Positions 34,562-47,232 are shown, counted from the stretch's first letter. The stretch: 64,000 nt of DNA from Moringa oleifera (GCA_021397835.1 JAJFZO010000609.1:3784001-3848000); one strand, 5' to 3'. Numbers and translations: made by a program. Notes: a model not told the origin generated them from the sequence alone.

Positions 34562-37500
34562 TGATATACCAAGCTAGATGAGTTTTTTGAAAAAAAAAAA
34601 AAAAAGATAGTGTCATAGCGGTGGGGTCGGAGGCGACGTAGCCGGGAGTGGTAGTTGCGATGAGCCTAAACGTGACGAGGTTTCTTTTGCCATCAAACGG
34701 ATATTGACTATCAAACTTGAGCTGTTAGTTAAGGTCCTAGGGATTATCTGGTCGTTTCAGCTGAGCTCGTGGTTCTAGTGACAGGTCCACAACCAGGTAA
34801 GCTCATAAACCTCAATGAATATTCTTTTCTTTAAAATAACAATGAAACATAATCTTGGATCATGAATGATGCTAGAGCAAATCACAACATGCTAATTCAA
34901 AAGCTTCAAGGACATCATGGTGAAAAAGGATAGCATGATGAAGGGTATTTTTATAAGTTAAAGGTAGGTTGTTTGATGTACCAATCTAGTGGTGGCGGAG
35001 AGTATGACATGCGCCATTCTAGTGCAATCCTATTATGACTAATGGTTGTGTAAGGCATAATTTTATTTTTTAGTTATGATTTAGTAGTAACAAGGCACAT
35101 GATTCAAAAAAATCAAAAATGAGGGCTCAATGCCTATGAGCTTTTAAAGTGGGACTACTTGCAAGTTTATCTGGAATTGCCATGTGATTGAAATGGCTAC
35201 TCAGTGTTGTATCGTAGAACCGTGGTCTTTTTTGTCGATAACTTAGTCTGTTCCCCTATACTTTTGCATGTTCACCAATGGACTCGGTAAATCGATGAAA
35301 CCATTAAAACATAAAGCAAAGGAACATAAAAGGAGCGTATTATGTAGTACAGTATAGCAGTAGTATTTTAATAGCCGTATCAAGAGCTTTTATTTCACAC
35401 CTAACATGTCAAATAAGTTTCATCTTATAATAAGTAAATTTTTGATATTTTATATTTTATAAATATATTTAACTTATAATAAAACAAAACTCAAAATTGC
35501 ATCATCAAAATGGCATTTTCATAAAAAAAATTTAAACTTGAATTTTGAATAATCTACAAAATAGAAAAAAATTAAAAAAGAACTTAAGTTAATAATACTA
35601 TACTTTTACTTTTATAATTTTTAAAATTAAAATTAATTAAAAGTAATATCATTTTTATTTACAGACATTATCTTTTAGTTTTTGACATAACTTTTAAATA
35701 TAATAGATTTAATTTAAGTAATGAATTTCTCTCAAATTCTAATATGTTGTAATTTGTTTTAGGTTAAAGTATTTAAGTCAAATTTGCATTGTGCTAACTA
35801 AATTTTAATTATTAAAATTAAAGTTAGCATTGATATTTCAATTTAAACAAAACTGAAAGAGAGATGAATATTTTGCATATAATATACACATTAATTTAAT
35901 AACAAGAAACTAAAAGTTTATCAATCCAAAAAGAGAAAGTGAAGTTCTTATTTTCTTCATTTTGGAAATTTGATAAACGAAATGGTAGTTGATATGGGAA
36001 TTTAATAGGCATAGGAAAAACTTAAATGGTAGTAATAATCAAAACGACAAACCTAACACACCTAATCTTAATATTAAAATTAAAATCAAAGAAGGAAACT
36101 TAAGATGATGAAAGCAATAACCCTACACATTTGATGAAAGGGACACATACCCTTGTGATCGTGATAAAAATCAAGAAATTTTTCAAAAATTCAAAGCTAC
36201 TTGAATTATATAATATACTAAATGGATCTTGTACACAACTCTACCATCCATGTGTGTTAGTAAATGGATGCCCATATACATTAAAGCCTAAACTTTCTTG
36301 CCTAATGAATTTGACCTTACTACTTAATTATCTAAAATTAAACTATTCAATCAAAAAAATCAAAATCATAGGATTCGAGATTTCCATATAATTATATTAA
36401 ATATAACGGTTTCTTTTTTCATGTAAACTGATTTTCATATTGATAACATATATATTTTCAAAAGTATGGGCACCATGACTTTGTGCGTATCTTTGTAAAA
36501 TGCAAGATCTAAAAGGGTAATAATCACGACCAATTAAACTAAGAAATGAAATATAACTAAGTGGAATAGCAATATTTTTTGAGAAAAAAAGGTGGGGTTA
36601 AGTTGGTCATTTGAGACATACCGCATTGGGATGAGAAGTATGTGACATTAATTTATTGATGTTGACTAAAAAATTAATTTTAGGGGAAAAAATGGAGACA
36701 TGGGATCGGCATCGGAATGTCTTTGACAAAGGATACTAATTTAGCAATCAAAGCAAATGGTAGAGATTAATGTCTTTTTGTTTGGTAATAATTTTTTTTT
36801 AAACAAGTAGATATCACATTTTTTTAATTAAGGATCAGTTTTGAAGCTTTACCAACTTCATTAGCTAAAGCAAAATGTTTTTATTTATTATTAAAATGGT
36901 CAAATGGGCCCTTTTAAGCTAAAAAAAAAAAAAAGAGCTTTAATTATGGGGAAAACGACACTGTCTAGCCCAGCATCAACCATAAATTTGTACCAAAAGT
37001 AAAATTTCATCAATGCTACTATTTTCTTTGAATTTTTTTTTTTTAGTCTTTTGAAAATTTGGACAATTGAGTATTTGTTTTGTTTGGCAATATTTTATGG
37101 GTCTTGTTTGAGAGCTTGGACAATTGGGATTATATATTTTTTTGGTAATAATTTATGAGTCTTGTCTAGTGAATCGCTCTTTCACTTTTAAATCTTGAAT
37201 TTGATTTACACCAAATAATGCATTGTCTAAAGTCTTATTCATAATTATAAGTTGTTAAAACTTAGACATAATTCATGTAATGTGACAATAAAATCTTAGC
37301 TATCACTAAATCATTTATGCTAATGAAAAACGTATTGTATCATTACAAGAAGTAATAACACTTAGCTTTGATTAAGAATAGTTGTAAAGAATCAAAGTAT
37401 TCACTTTGAAAAGAGATGGAGTTTGGCTAAAGAATTGAACAGCAATAATGTGGCACTAGAGTGCGTCTGCTTATGAATTTGATCGAGTAATGTAGGTTGT

Positions 37501-39050
37501 GAGCTTATGCATTGTCATTAAATAATTGACGTTTTTTGCATTAGTAACTTAATAGTTGTTTATTGCTCTATGGGTCTTTTTGGAATCTCTTATATTTTCA
37601 TACTGCTACAATGTTTTTTATGGTAATTACGCTTTCTTTAGTTTTATAAAACTTACTATAAATTTAAGAATTAGATTAAATAACAGTTGCATAAGGGAGT
37701 TTAGAGCTTCATATGTCATTGAGCTAATTGGCTGTAAGTAACAAGTAGAGCAACATTTTAACCACTTAGGTAATCAAATGTTAATTGGTGAATAATTGAA
37801 TACTAAATTAGAAAATGGATTAAAGTTTCCCTTTTGCTTATGTAAGGACTTAAGAAGAAGAACTTGATAAATCAAGAGACTGCACCAAGTTTCACTTGGC
37901 ATTGGAAAGTCACTCTAAGAGTCCTTAAAGCTTAGGTCTATTCACTAATGCAAGGTGATCTTATGAGTTGATCTGGTTAGGGGAATTAGATGAAGTTATA
38001 TGGCTAATGATGTAGGTGTTACTTTTAAGTCAAGTTGCTTTACGTGAACTTAAAGAAGTGAAGGGCTTGCTAATACAAAAAAAAAGAAAAAGTGAGAAGC
38101 CTGTTTCTTTACTTAATTCTATTTTCACAACACTTGTTGTTTAGACTTTGATTGCAAAAAAGAGAAAGAAAAAATTCTTAAGGCATAATTTAAAATGAGG
38201 GTGAATTGGATGATAAGGATTTAAACGTGGCTTGCGTCCTCGTAAGGAAGGTAAGTGCTTTGACCAAAAATAAAAAATGGTAAAGTTGGCTACAACTTTT
38301 TTTTCCCTATTTAAAAGATATTTTAAGATACTTTTCACAAAGATATTCTTTTATGTCTCTCTTTTTGTTCATATATGGATAAGTAATGATTAACTATTCT
38401 GTTTAATTCAAGTTTCTAATGATGTTCCTGCTATACTGAAGGCTCTAGAGGAGATTTATTATGAGCTAAGATGTCATGTTTTTCAATGAAATTATGTGTT
38501 TCTACTTGCTTTTAAGCATACACTTTGAAGTTAATAGCTTATTCATGAATTTTCATGTTGTTTAGAGAAAATCTACCACGACAAGTCATTAATATAAGCC
38601 CAGCATATAATTATACTGCACTTTGACCACCTCAGCCGTATCTGGATCCAACTTCAGGTTATTCAATATCTTTTCCATGTCACAAAAAATTTTAAATTTT
38701 AACTACCACACTTTGCGGCTACTTCAAGTTCAACTGCTTTAGGTTTGGTTGATTATGTAACCTTTGAGATAATGATATCGAAAACTTTGGTTGGTAGGTT
38801 GATTGGTACCAGCTCTAACATATTTAGAATCAGAAATGAATCTGGTGCAATGATCGAGTTAAGATAGATTGTTAAATCAAGTTAAGCATTTATACGCAAC
38901 TAGATCGATACACTAAGTGAGGTGGCTAGCTTTGCCCGATTAGGTGTTGGCCTAGGTTCCATACCTTTTTCTTAATCATCGACTTTCATTGGACTCACTA
39001 CTCTAAGTGAAGGAAATTGAGAGGAAGAATCCGATCTTTGAAGGCTTGAG
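34562..39050. other. AT-rich spacer without recognised genes
   Basis: The first 150 bases (34,610-34,690) are GC-richer and may continue the sequence interrupted by the retrotransposon. The rest is AT-rich with A and T runs; short frames such as 36,131-36,391 show no recognisable domain. Near 38,630-38,685 the minus strand reads MEKILNNLKLDPDTAEVVKV, which looks like decayed coding sequence of unknown family. I can support no gene here. Confidence 0.5.
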
Positions 39051-41755
39051 GGAAAAAAATAAGTGATGCCATCAATTTAGTTATTGGAACACGGGCATTA
39101 GGAGATTATGACTTAGGGCATAGCATTAGATTAGGGAAATGCTCTTTTGAACAAATCCTAAGAAGAAGCTGCAATTTTCATGCTCTCAATGGTCAGAAGG
39201 GAGGAGAGGAGCTCATCTCCAATTATATGATTCAAGGTTAAGAGTTTCATTGTTAGCAAAGTCCCTAGCTATTGAATCTGTAGTCGTCGACGGGGTTACT
39301 TCTTCTTTCGAAATGGGAAGAACAGCATAGTCAAAGTAGGCCAAGTCGGTAGCCTTTTCTTCAACTCTTGGGAGAAAGACCATAGGATTAGAAAAGGGCC
39401 TATTTGTTGTTCAAAGTATAGAGGCTATTTCAGCTCTTGGAGTAAGGGAAGAAACGCTGAGTGTCGGTTAAACAAGGGAAGAGTGCCGGTGAAATGCTTT
39501 CTGAGACTTACCCCGCTCAATGGAAATTTCTTGAGGCAAGATCTCACCTTCGATATTCTGATTCTGCTTTCATTCTTCTCAAGGAAGGAGGCCACCAAAC
39601 CAAAGGGGAGGTCTTTGCTTACTTTTTTTGTTAAAGATGTGCAGAGTTGTCTTCACTCAACTGGGAGTTGACTATGCTCTTTCGTTTTCCTTTAGGACTG
39701 CTGCCTGTCCTCTTTCCAATGCACCTACTTCTCACATGCACTAACCCGAGGCAACAAAGAAAAAATGAAATAAAGTTTTGAAGCCTTAAAAAGCCTCCTT
39801 TGTTATTATTACTATTTTTCATCTATAATCAGCCAATAAGTAGAGATACATCCACTTCGTGAACTACACTCATCCTTTCAGGGTCATTGTAGATAATACA
39901 AGAAGTACCGGCTGGATGTGGATGTAGTTGGTCTAGCCCAGACAATAAAAATCGTAGCCTGCTTATAATTTTTTTTTTTTTATCGACATTGGTCTTCAGT
40001 CTAGCTTGCTTAGGTCGAGTAAGCAACTGAAGAAATTTTATATATAGGATACCAAAAGGTCTGGATCTCTTTCAGTATTAAAAAGGTCTGGGTGATTGCA
40101 TTATATTCGGACCTGTAGTTAACTCAGCTTGGGCAGCACTGCCATTGTGAGGTACCATCAATAGCAAGACCATACAAATGGCATCGCGAATCCCTTACCG
40201 AAGTGACAGAACCACCACTTCTTGATCTGTTCTTTCCAACTCTGGGAGACTTACTTGATTTGAGGAGAAATCCTTTCCTGAATATGATGCTATTTGATGG
40301 GTGATTATAGGAAACCGCTAAGCTTACTGCGAATGCTTTCTTTCTCTGAAATCCTATTGCTATGGCTTACGAAGAGCAATGAAACATTTAAAGGTTAGCA
40401 GAAGAATCACTAACCTCTGACTCCCTAAATGTCGATTGGTGTGCCTGCTTCTGTCGACCTTTATCATCGAGGAAGTCAGGTAGGTTCTAGGCAAACACTT
40501 TAATGCGAAGCACACCATTCACCCACTGGCACGACAAAAATCAGCTAAGCACGAGGAAAGCTTCATCGCCTTCCTCTAGCTTGAACTCACAGACCTCTCC
40601 GAATCAATTAATTTTTTTCTCGATTTCAAACCGGATTATCATTTATGTCATCCCTAACAACCGAACCCGATACAATAACCTATATTCTTGCTTTTTTTCC
40701 AGGGCCAATTGCAGTCTGCACCTCTTTTGATTTAGATGCTTTTGGAGAGTCTAGGGCTGGTTGTTTGACACAGGCTTCGAAATTACCAGTGGAACTGCTT
40801 CCAAATAAAAATGTCCACCCTTCCTCCTCCAGTGCCTTCACCCTCACCCTCACCCTCACCCTTCCCTATGTAAGATACCAGGTCAACATATAAGCTTTAA
40901 CCCTCTGAGTTATGTGCTTCCACTTTAAGAGCTGGGCTACTACCCTAATAAAGTTATTCCTAGTGTATAGTCTTAGATTGAGTCTTTATCTAAGGTAGTA
41001 CCTAATACTTAGTTAAGCTTCCACTAGATCGGTAATGAAAAATAGATCCCTAGTGGTTGTTCTAACATGTGATTAACTGAATTAGCCGCGTAGCCCTTTT
41101 TCATGGGGGAGGTGTGGCGGCATAGCCTGCTTCCTCAAGTGGAGGAGGGCTCTTTCAATGAATGCAAATTTCCAAGATCAGAGGTTTCAAAGGAAAGAGA
41201 GGAAGAGCGACAACTATTAGATGTTGCAGGAACACTTGTAAGCAATAATGATTAATCCTTCTCCTGATTCTGTTGTTTCAGCTTCTAATATGGAAAAAAC
41301 CCCATAACTCTTCTTCACTTTGATGACTGATTAGTTCTAAGGCAAATGGAATGGGCAGACAAGTTGGTTCGGTTCTTTCGAAACCAAAGATACACGAGAT
41401 CCTCTACACCCATTTCCTTGGAAAGCCCTTTTGCTAGCTTAGCGTAGAGGGATAGCCCTAGGAAAGGAAGAAGATGTGGGTTAATCAAAGCAGACTGAAG
41501 GCCAAGAATGGGACACGGGGTCCGTTGAATGAAATTGGTGGCCGGGTTGTCTTTCCAAAACCCTTTTGATATGATAAGCCCGGCCACCTTTTCCCCTATC
41601 CCTTATGACTAGGGGCGGGATCCCCCCAAGAACGACTAGTGAAATGGTGGTACGGAAGGCACGAACTCCGCGAACGTCCCGCGCCCCTTTTACTAATAAG
41701 GGAAAGAAAGCCTCAAACAGAACCACATTCCTTTTGCATGCGGATGTAGCTAACT
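39050..41755. other. Possible mitochondrial DNA insertion (NUMT)
   Basis: Base composition shifts to near-balanced GC for about 2.7 kb and returns to AT-rich on both sides. The texture, with mixed words and no introns, TE motifs or heptamers, resembles plant mitochondrial intergenic DNA, especially 40,180-40,560 and 41,440-41,740. I could not identify a mitochondrial gene in it; open frames such as 41,481-41,726 on the minus strand have no family that I recognise. A (CCCTCA)n run lies at about 40,838-40,862. The call rests on composition and general resemblance only. Another organelle segment or an unusual nuclear region is possible. Confidence 0.45.
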
Positions 41756-41812
41756 GTTTTATGTTACAATGAAATTACTTACTCAAGCATCCAGAATGTT
41801 CTTCTTTTGCAG

Positions 41813-41875
41813 GTCTATGGTGGGAAAGGGGAACAAAAACTCAGGTGTATCCAGTGTGGAGGTAGTGCTCAACAG
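41813..41875 (+). pseudogene. Single isolated exon-like segment
   Basis: A 63-nt open segment follows TCTTTTGCAG and is followed by GTATAT. It reads VYGGKGEQKLRCIQCGGSA and two Gln. The CxxCGG is reminiscent of DnaJ-type or other zinc motifs, but the piece is too short to assign. No partner exon was found within the AT-rich flanks. It abuts the GC-richer block on the left. Confidence 0.35.
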
Positions 41876-44756
41876 GTATATCCATCGTTTTCTTGACATG
41901 AGGAAGTTATCAGAGTCTTTTTCCTACTAACAAGATCTATGATATGTTATTTAATAAGTTAGGCAAAACAAGTTCTCCATCTTTATATACTTGGGGTAAA
42001 TTTTTTGTTTCTGCAATGTTACCATGATGTTGCACATAAAAAAGAGCTCTCTTTTTGAAGTTTTCCGGTGTTAGATGTTTTAAAAAAAGAGCTCTCAGCT
42101 TAATAATTAATTAGACTAAACAATACTTTTGATTTAGCAATTCATTGAGATTAATAAGTAATTAACGGTAAGATTTGATTAGGCTTAATAGAAAATTAGG
42201 CTTCACATATAACTAGGTCATGTTGAATAAATAATCATTGCCTTTGTAGTATGATGCTACAGTATCTTGAAATTTGGGTGATTGTTCTCATTTTTTTTTA
42301 ATTTTTTAACTTGAATAAAGAAAACTAAATTTGATATGTGAATTTTATTTTATTCTTTAAATATAAAAAATAGATATGATAAATTTATTTTACAAACTAT
42401 TCCATCAAAATTTGTTTAATAACTTGTTAATTGTGAAGATTTCTTTATTATTCAAAAGTTTTAAGTAACATTACTTTATATTATTTATATTATTTCTTTT
42501 ATATTTTATCATATATTACAATAATACTAAAATATTTAAGCTTATTAAAAAATATTTCAATCTCAAAAATATGTATTAATGGTAAATATCAAAATAAACG
42601 TTTTATTATTTCATATTTTTAATCAAATTTTTATAATATTTATTAATTTTAAATATAAACTTTTTTATTTAGTCTATATTAAACTTTGTCTTCAATTTTT
42701 TAAATAAATTATTTAAATAAAAGATATTGTACAATGAACTTTGTTTCGAAATTTATAAGAAATGCAAATAAATATTCAAGATGCCATAAAAAAATTTAAA
42801 ATTTTTTTAGTAGTATAATTATTTTCATAATATTTTCAAAAATTTTAAATATACATATTTTCAATACTATAAAATTTGACTTTTTTTGTTGTATATTTTT
42901 CATATATTTTAAAAATTTTAAATTAAAAAAAATTAAAAGTAAGTTGACTAAGATCAAATAGATATTTTATGTGTAGAATTGATAAAAGAAAAACTGCAAG
43001 AACTTGATTTAAAAATGTGAATAATACAAAATTCATTTGATTTTTATCTTAATGTTAATTATTGAATGATTAAATCTCACTTTCGATGGAATTAGATAAT
43101 ATTTAAATTTATAATTGGTTAAATTTAAATTTTATGAAATCAAATTAAATTTAAAATTAAATTATTTTCATATTATCTTTCAATCAAATATGAGAATAAA
43201 GATATAAAAATATTATAATATTAGATTAACCTTTTTCATTAATCCAATAATCTGTAAATATCATTTAATTTCTTAAAATTAGGAGGTCTAAACCGTGGTT
43301 CTTTTTTTTTTTTTTTTTCTGGAAAGAGAGTTGTTTCATTTTGTTACCTTGCTATTGATGTATTAATGAGTCAATCTTCTTGAACTTGATATATAATTTA
43401 ATTTAAATTTATATATGAAATATTTTCTTTTAATACTTCAAAATTATGAAAGAATGACTCAAACATGGTTTCATAAATTTTATCCCACTTTTACTTTGTA
43501 AAATTCTTATTTAATTAGCTCTTCAAATTTCTCTATTTTTTCAATATTGTCATCCTAAATTATTGAAAGAGTAAAAATTCAAATTCAAATCTACTCGTAG
43601 TTGACAACAACAACAATAATAATAATAATAGTGATAGCAAAAAGAAGAAGAAGAAGAATAATAATAATAATAATAATAATAATAGCAATAATAATAATAG
43701 TAATAATAATAGTAGTAGTAGTAGTGGTAATAATAATAATAATAATAATAATATTTTTAAATAAAATATAAAAGAAGTTCACTAAAATAAAAATAAAATT
43801 ATGAAAATAAAGAAAATAGTAAAAAATAATAAAAGTAAGGTGACATTAAAAATTTTTGAAAGTAAAAAATGTGGTAAACTAAAATACTACATGAAAATTT
43901 AAAAATTCAAAATATTTCTTTGAAAAAACTAAAAATAAAAATACAAAATAAAGTAAACAAAATTTTAAAAAAGATGGATCTCCTTTACTCTTACTATTCC
44001 CTTCAAAAAACATTATTTAATATTAATTTATTATAAAAATAATTTAAATTTAAAATTTAAAATCTAAATAAAAAATAAAATCAAAAGCAATTCTTTTTCT
44101 CTTATTATTCTTTATAACGGTCCTTCTTTTAATTTATAAAAAGCATGATGAGAGATTTTTCTCTCTTACATAACATTCCATTTTGCCCAATCATAACGAC
44201 ATCAAGTATTTTCTAAACTCCGAGAAAGAGATAAAGAAAGGTTGGCATCTTGTTATTTGATGTATGGTTCATCCTATCATAACACTTAATCAAAAAAGCT
44301 TTAAAATAAGTCAAATGTTAAATCATCTTTTGGGCTAAGGATTTCAAGTCTATGAGCTCAGTAATGTAAAAAGAGGGGAGACTAACACTTAAAAGCCCAT
44401 GCTATAGAAAACACTTTATCACATTGCCATTATCTCTAATCATGAAAAAGTAAGTGAATTCATGAGTCTTCGATCGTCACTAAATTTAAAAAGAGCATTT
44501 TAAATGGATTGTTTCTAAGTTGCTTATTCATTAAAATCAAGTATCCATATAAAGTCATTTAGTCTTTAGAAATATAAGCAAGAAGGAACATGGTTACAAA
44601 TCTTAACATAAAAACAAGAAAATGACATTAAGAAAAAAAAAAATAGAGAACTCAAAAAATCCAATGGTACCATTTAAGTATTAATTTCAAATACAATCAC
44701 TTAGGAAAGGGTGATGTTAATATAACTTGCATAAGGAAATAAGATCTTAGGATTAG
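41876..44756. other. Very AT-rich spacer
   Basis: Mostly A/T with homopolymers. It contains the trinucleotide run at 43,604-43,754. The minus-strand frame at 43,591-43,782 is only that microsatellite translated (poly-Ile). No gene seen. Confidence 0.7.
43604..43754. repeat. Compound trinucleotide microsatellite
   Basis: AAC, AAT, AAG and AGT triplets in blocks, mainly (AAT)n with an (AAG) stretch and an (AGT) stretch. Confidence 0.9.
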
Positions 44757-44882
44757 TACCAAATCCAAAGGACCTATAAGATTAGCACCATAAACAACTT
44801 CAAATGGGATCATACTTACACTATGATGCATGGAGCGATTGTAAGCAAACTCAATCTATGGAAGAACTAGATTCCATTGAGT
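44757..44882 (-). pseudogene. Gypsy integrase remnant, part 2 (CACTA insertion target)
   Basis: On the minus strand this reads QWNLVLP, a stop, then IEFAYNRSMHHSVSMIPFEV and VYGANLIGPLDLV. This matches the end of the integrase core of chromovirus-type gypsy elements (FAYN.S.H.S....PFE..YG motif). It is cut at its upstream side by the CACTA element, and the preceding piece lies at 55,472-55,512. Further downstream parts (below 44,757) are too decayed to follow. Confidence 0.75.
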
Positions 44883-44894
44883 CACTACTACAAA
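44883..44894 (+). repeat. CACTA terminal inverted repeat, left
   Basis: CACTACTACAAA; perfect inverted match to 55,460-55,471. Confidence 0.95.
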
Positions 44895-44939
44895 AATTAT
44901 AATAATTGACATCAATTTAATGATAATTATTCAAAAAAC

Positions 44940-45185
44940 TGTCATTAAAAGATTTATTAACATTTTTGATGATAGTTATTTTAAAACTGTCATTAAAAGT
45001 AAGGTTTTTAATGCCAATTAAAGAAGAACTGACGTTAAAAAAACTATGAATTAAACTTTTAACGTCAGTTCCTTAAGAACTGACGTTAAAAGATCAAGAA
45101 TTTGACATTTAACATCAGTTCTCATGGAACTGATGTTAAACATAAATCCTTTGATGCAAGTTCTTCAAGAACTGGCGTCAAAGGC
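44940..45185. repeat. Left subterminal palindrome array
   Basis: A series of small palindromes with a common stem. Examples lie at 45,056-45,091 (TTTTAACGTCAGTTC and its complement), 45,108-45,140 (ATCAGTTC/GAACTGAT) and 45,149-45,185. Earlier AACTGTCATTAAAAG units at about 44,938 and 44,983 are half-sites. Subterminal repeats are where the TNPA-type protein binds in En/Spm. More units of the same kind lie at 45,403-45,439, 46,950-46,978, 47,272-47,310 and 47,323-47,360. Confidence 0.8.
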
Positions 45186-45400
45186 CAAAATTGCTACTGC
45201 TTCTTGCAGCAGCAATGGCTGCTTACAGCTGCAGCAAGGAGTGCTGCTGCTGCTGCAAGAAGCAGCAGCAATGCCTGGGTTACAACAGCATTCGTTACTA
45301 CTGCTTTCTTTGCTGCAGCTGTAAGCAGCCATTGCTCTGCAGCAAGGGCTACTGCTGTTGGTGCAAGAGGCAGCACCAAGGTCCGGATGTTTAACATAAA
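45186..45400. repeat. CTG/CAG-rich palindrome, copy 1
   Basis: GC-rich segment with an inverted repeat: CAATGGCTGCTTACAGCTGC near 45,213 has its complement near 45,310-45,335. Between them are GCTGCTGCTGCTGCAAGAAG-type words, themselves self-complementary. A diverged second copy is at 46,868-47,232. Apparent frames on both strands (Ala/Ser/Cys/Gln-rich) come from the triplet composition. Confidence 0.8.
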
Positions 45401-45481
45401 TCCTTTGACGCCAGTTCTTGAAGAACTGGCGTCAAAGGCCAAAATTGCAGAATTGGAGAGAGGCTGTTGTGACCAATAAGA

Positions 45482-46500
45482 CAAAGTCTGGAACTTCTAA
45501 ACCTCTTTCATATCGAATATGATAGCTATTTGATTAGGGGCAGCGTACACATGCTTCACTAAATTGGAGACTACCTGCTCAAGAAAGAGAAAACTGGTGA
45601 ACACTAATTTCTTCTCATAGGAAGCACAAGACAGCAAGAAAATGTTTGATGATTTACCTCTTCCATTGGACCCATATCATGAATGCCTTTCTTATCGATT
45701 GCTAAAAATCTCACCCTAACATTTTGCAATTGCAAATACCTGTCTTTGAAGGCTGAGTCATGTCCCCTGAAATCAAATTCTTGAAATTTTTACAAATGTA
45801 AGTTACCTGAACTCTTGGCATCCAGGTTAAAGGTTTCAACTGTGCAAGTATTATTTCATAGCTTACCCTCCAATCTGAGGGGTAATAATACGAATACCCA
45901 TCGAGAGTATCAACAAAAGCTCGATAGTTTTGAGGTACTTCTGCAATATTACAAACAGTAAATGTGCATTATCAATTTGTAAGTTAAACGAGCATGAAAA
46001 CTAGGTTTAATACCTTCAGCAAACAGGGAACTTGCTGGTAATGAAGTTGCCATTAGAGTTCCTACTCCCAACAGTAACAGCCTTCTCTTGGAATTGCCTG
46101 AAATCAACCAATCAATCATTCTACGAAAAGGAATAGAATATCAGTTAGAAGAGTATTCCTACACAGTGTAAAAGATTCAAAGGCAACAAATGATCAACAA
46201 CAGTTACTTTTGGACTAAATCTTTTACATTATACAGGCAGAGTTACTGTAAAACCAATGAAGTCTCATGAAGAGGCATTAAATAGAGGAGACATGCCAAC
46301 GCCCTCCACCACCATCTGGGCTTCTTGGTCATTGTAGGGTAGCAAAAACTGTAAGGCACATCCTTCGATGCTCAAGGGGCCAATGATAATCTGCGTCGCG
46401 AAGGTAATGAGGGTATCGTTTGCCATAGACCACCTTGATCACCATTTAACAGGGAGGTTGATGTAGCAGAAAGGTGCAGAGGGGGCATATCTGGAACTAA
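45482..46500 (-). pseudogene. Captured PsbP-domain (thylakoid lumen) gene fragment
   Basis: Antisense to the transposase. At 46,014-46,097 an exon between TTTCAG and GTATTA reads SKRRLLLLGVGTLMATSLPA then SSLFAE, a twin-arginine plus hydrophobic signal of the thylakoid Tat type. At 45,867-45,940 an exon reads EVPQNYRAFVDTLDGYSYYY then PSDWR. At 45,658 to about 45,784 the next contains GHDSAFKDRYLQLQNVRVRF and MGPMEEV. At about 45,502-45,574 the last contains LVKHVYAAPNQIAIIFDM. This is the first half of a PsbP-fold lumenal protein (PPD4-like as I recall the family); the C-terminal half is missing. The visible exons carry no stop and have good splice borders, so capture looks fairly recent. 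Sequence at 46,140-46,500 may hold the transit-peptide exon (a candidate ATG reads MPPLHLSATSTSLL), but several frames are open there. PsbP relatives assist photosystem assembly. Confidence 0.82.
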
Positions 46501-46867
46501 CACAAAAGAAAGTCAGATTAAAGAACAACCTTGACATCAATCAAGGTGTGAGACTTCTCTAGAGACAGGGTTCATACGAGGATATTCCCAAACCTCTAGA
46601 CAACCAGGGTTTAAATTGATGGTTTGGTCCTAGAGAACTCCTGATGCCTAACAACGCAGAGGTAGTAGAAAGACGATGAGTGCATCCTAAAGCAGAGCCA
46701 CTTGGCATGGGCCTACATGTTTTGGAATTCAATAACGCATGCCCATAGGACATGGTACATCCATTTAGCATCATTACCAGTAACCAGACTGAAGACCAGC
46801 AAAGCAAAAACAAGCATACAAATATATATCAGCACAAGCAAACAAATTTTAAAATGGCCAGATAAGA
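46501..46867. other. Remainder of captured segment, unassigned
   Basis: More balanced composition than the AT-rich flanks, like the PsbP exons beside it. A minus frame (46,559-46,813) includes TTSALLGIRSSLGPNHQF but I do not recognise it. It may be upstream sequence of the captured gene or a second captured piece. Confidence 0.4.
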
Positions 46868-47232
46868 GATGCCATTGCTCTGCAGCAAGGGCTGCTGCCT
46901 AGGTCAGGATTTAATGTCAGTTATAAAGGAACTGACTTTAAACATAAACCCTTTGACGCTAGTTCTTGGCATCAAAGGCCAAAATTACTGCTGCTTCTTG
47001 CAGCAACAATGGTTGCTGCTTACAGCTATAGCAATGGCTGTTTACAGCTGCAGTAAGGAGTGCTGCTGCTGCTGCAAGGAGCAGCAGCACTGCTGCTATA
47101 AGAAGCAGCAGCAATGCCTGGGTTACAGCAGCATTCATTACTGCTGCTTTCCTTATTGCAGCTGTAAGCAGCCATTGCTCTACAGCAAGGGCTGTTACTA
47201 TTGCTGCAAGAGGCAGCACCAAGGTCCGGATT
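46868..47232. repeat. CTG/CAG-rich palindrome, copy 2
   Basis: Diverged, somewhat longer copy of 45,186-45,400, with the same start-to-end order (TTGCAGCA.CAATGG, GGAGTGCTGCTGCTGCTGCA, GCAATGCCTGGGTTACA, CAGCTGTAAGCAGCCATTGC, GGCAGCACCAAGGTCCGGA). The two copies flank the captured gene segment. Confidence 0.8.

Noticed and set aside
40838..40862. CCCTCA repeats, considered as a telomere remnant
   Set aside because: The period is six and the words are not plant telomeric; only about four units.
39050..41755. Specific mitochondrial genes or tRNAs in the GC-richer block
   Set aside because: I looked for familiar mitochondrial protein readings and tRNA-like ends and could not support any.
43591..43782. 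Minus-strand 63-codon frame
   Set aside because: It is the AAT/AAG microsatellite translated, mostly poly-Ile and Thr.
45102..45484. Overlapping open frames on both strands rich in Ala, Ser, Cys and Gln
   Set aside because: They come from CTG/CAG triplets in a palindrome; all frames are open at once and the second copy at 46,868-47,232 does not preserve any one of them.
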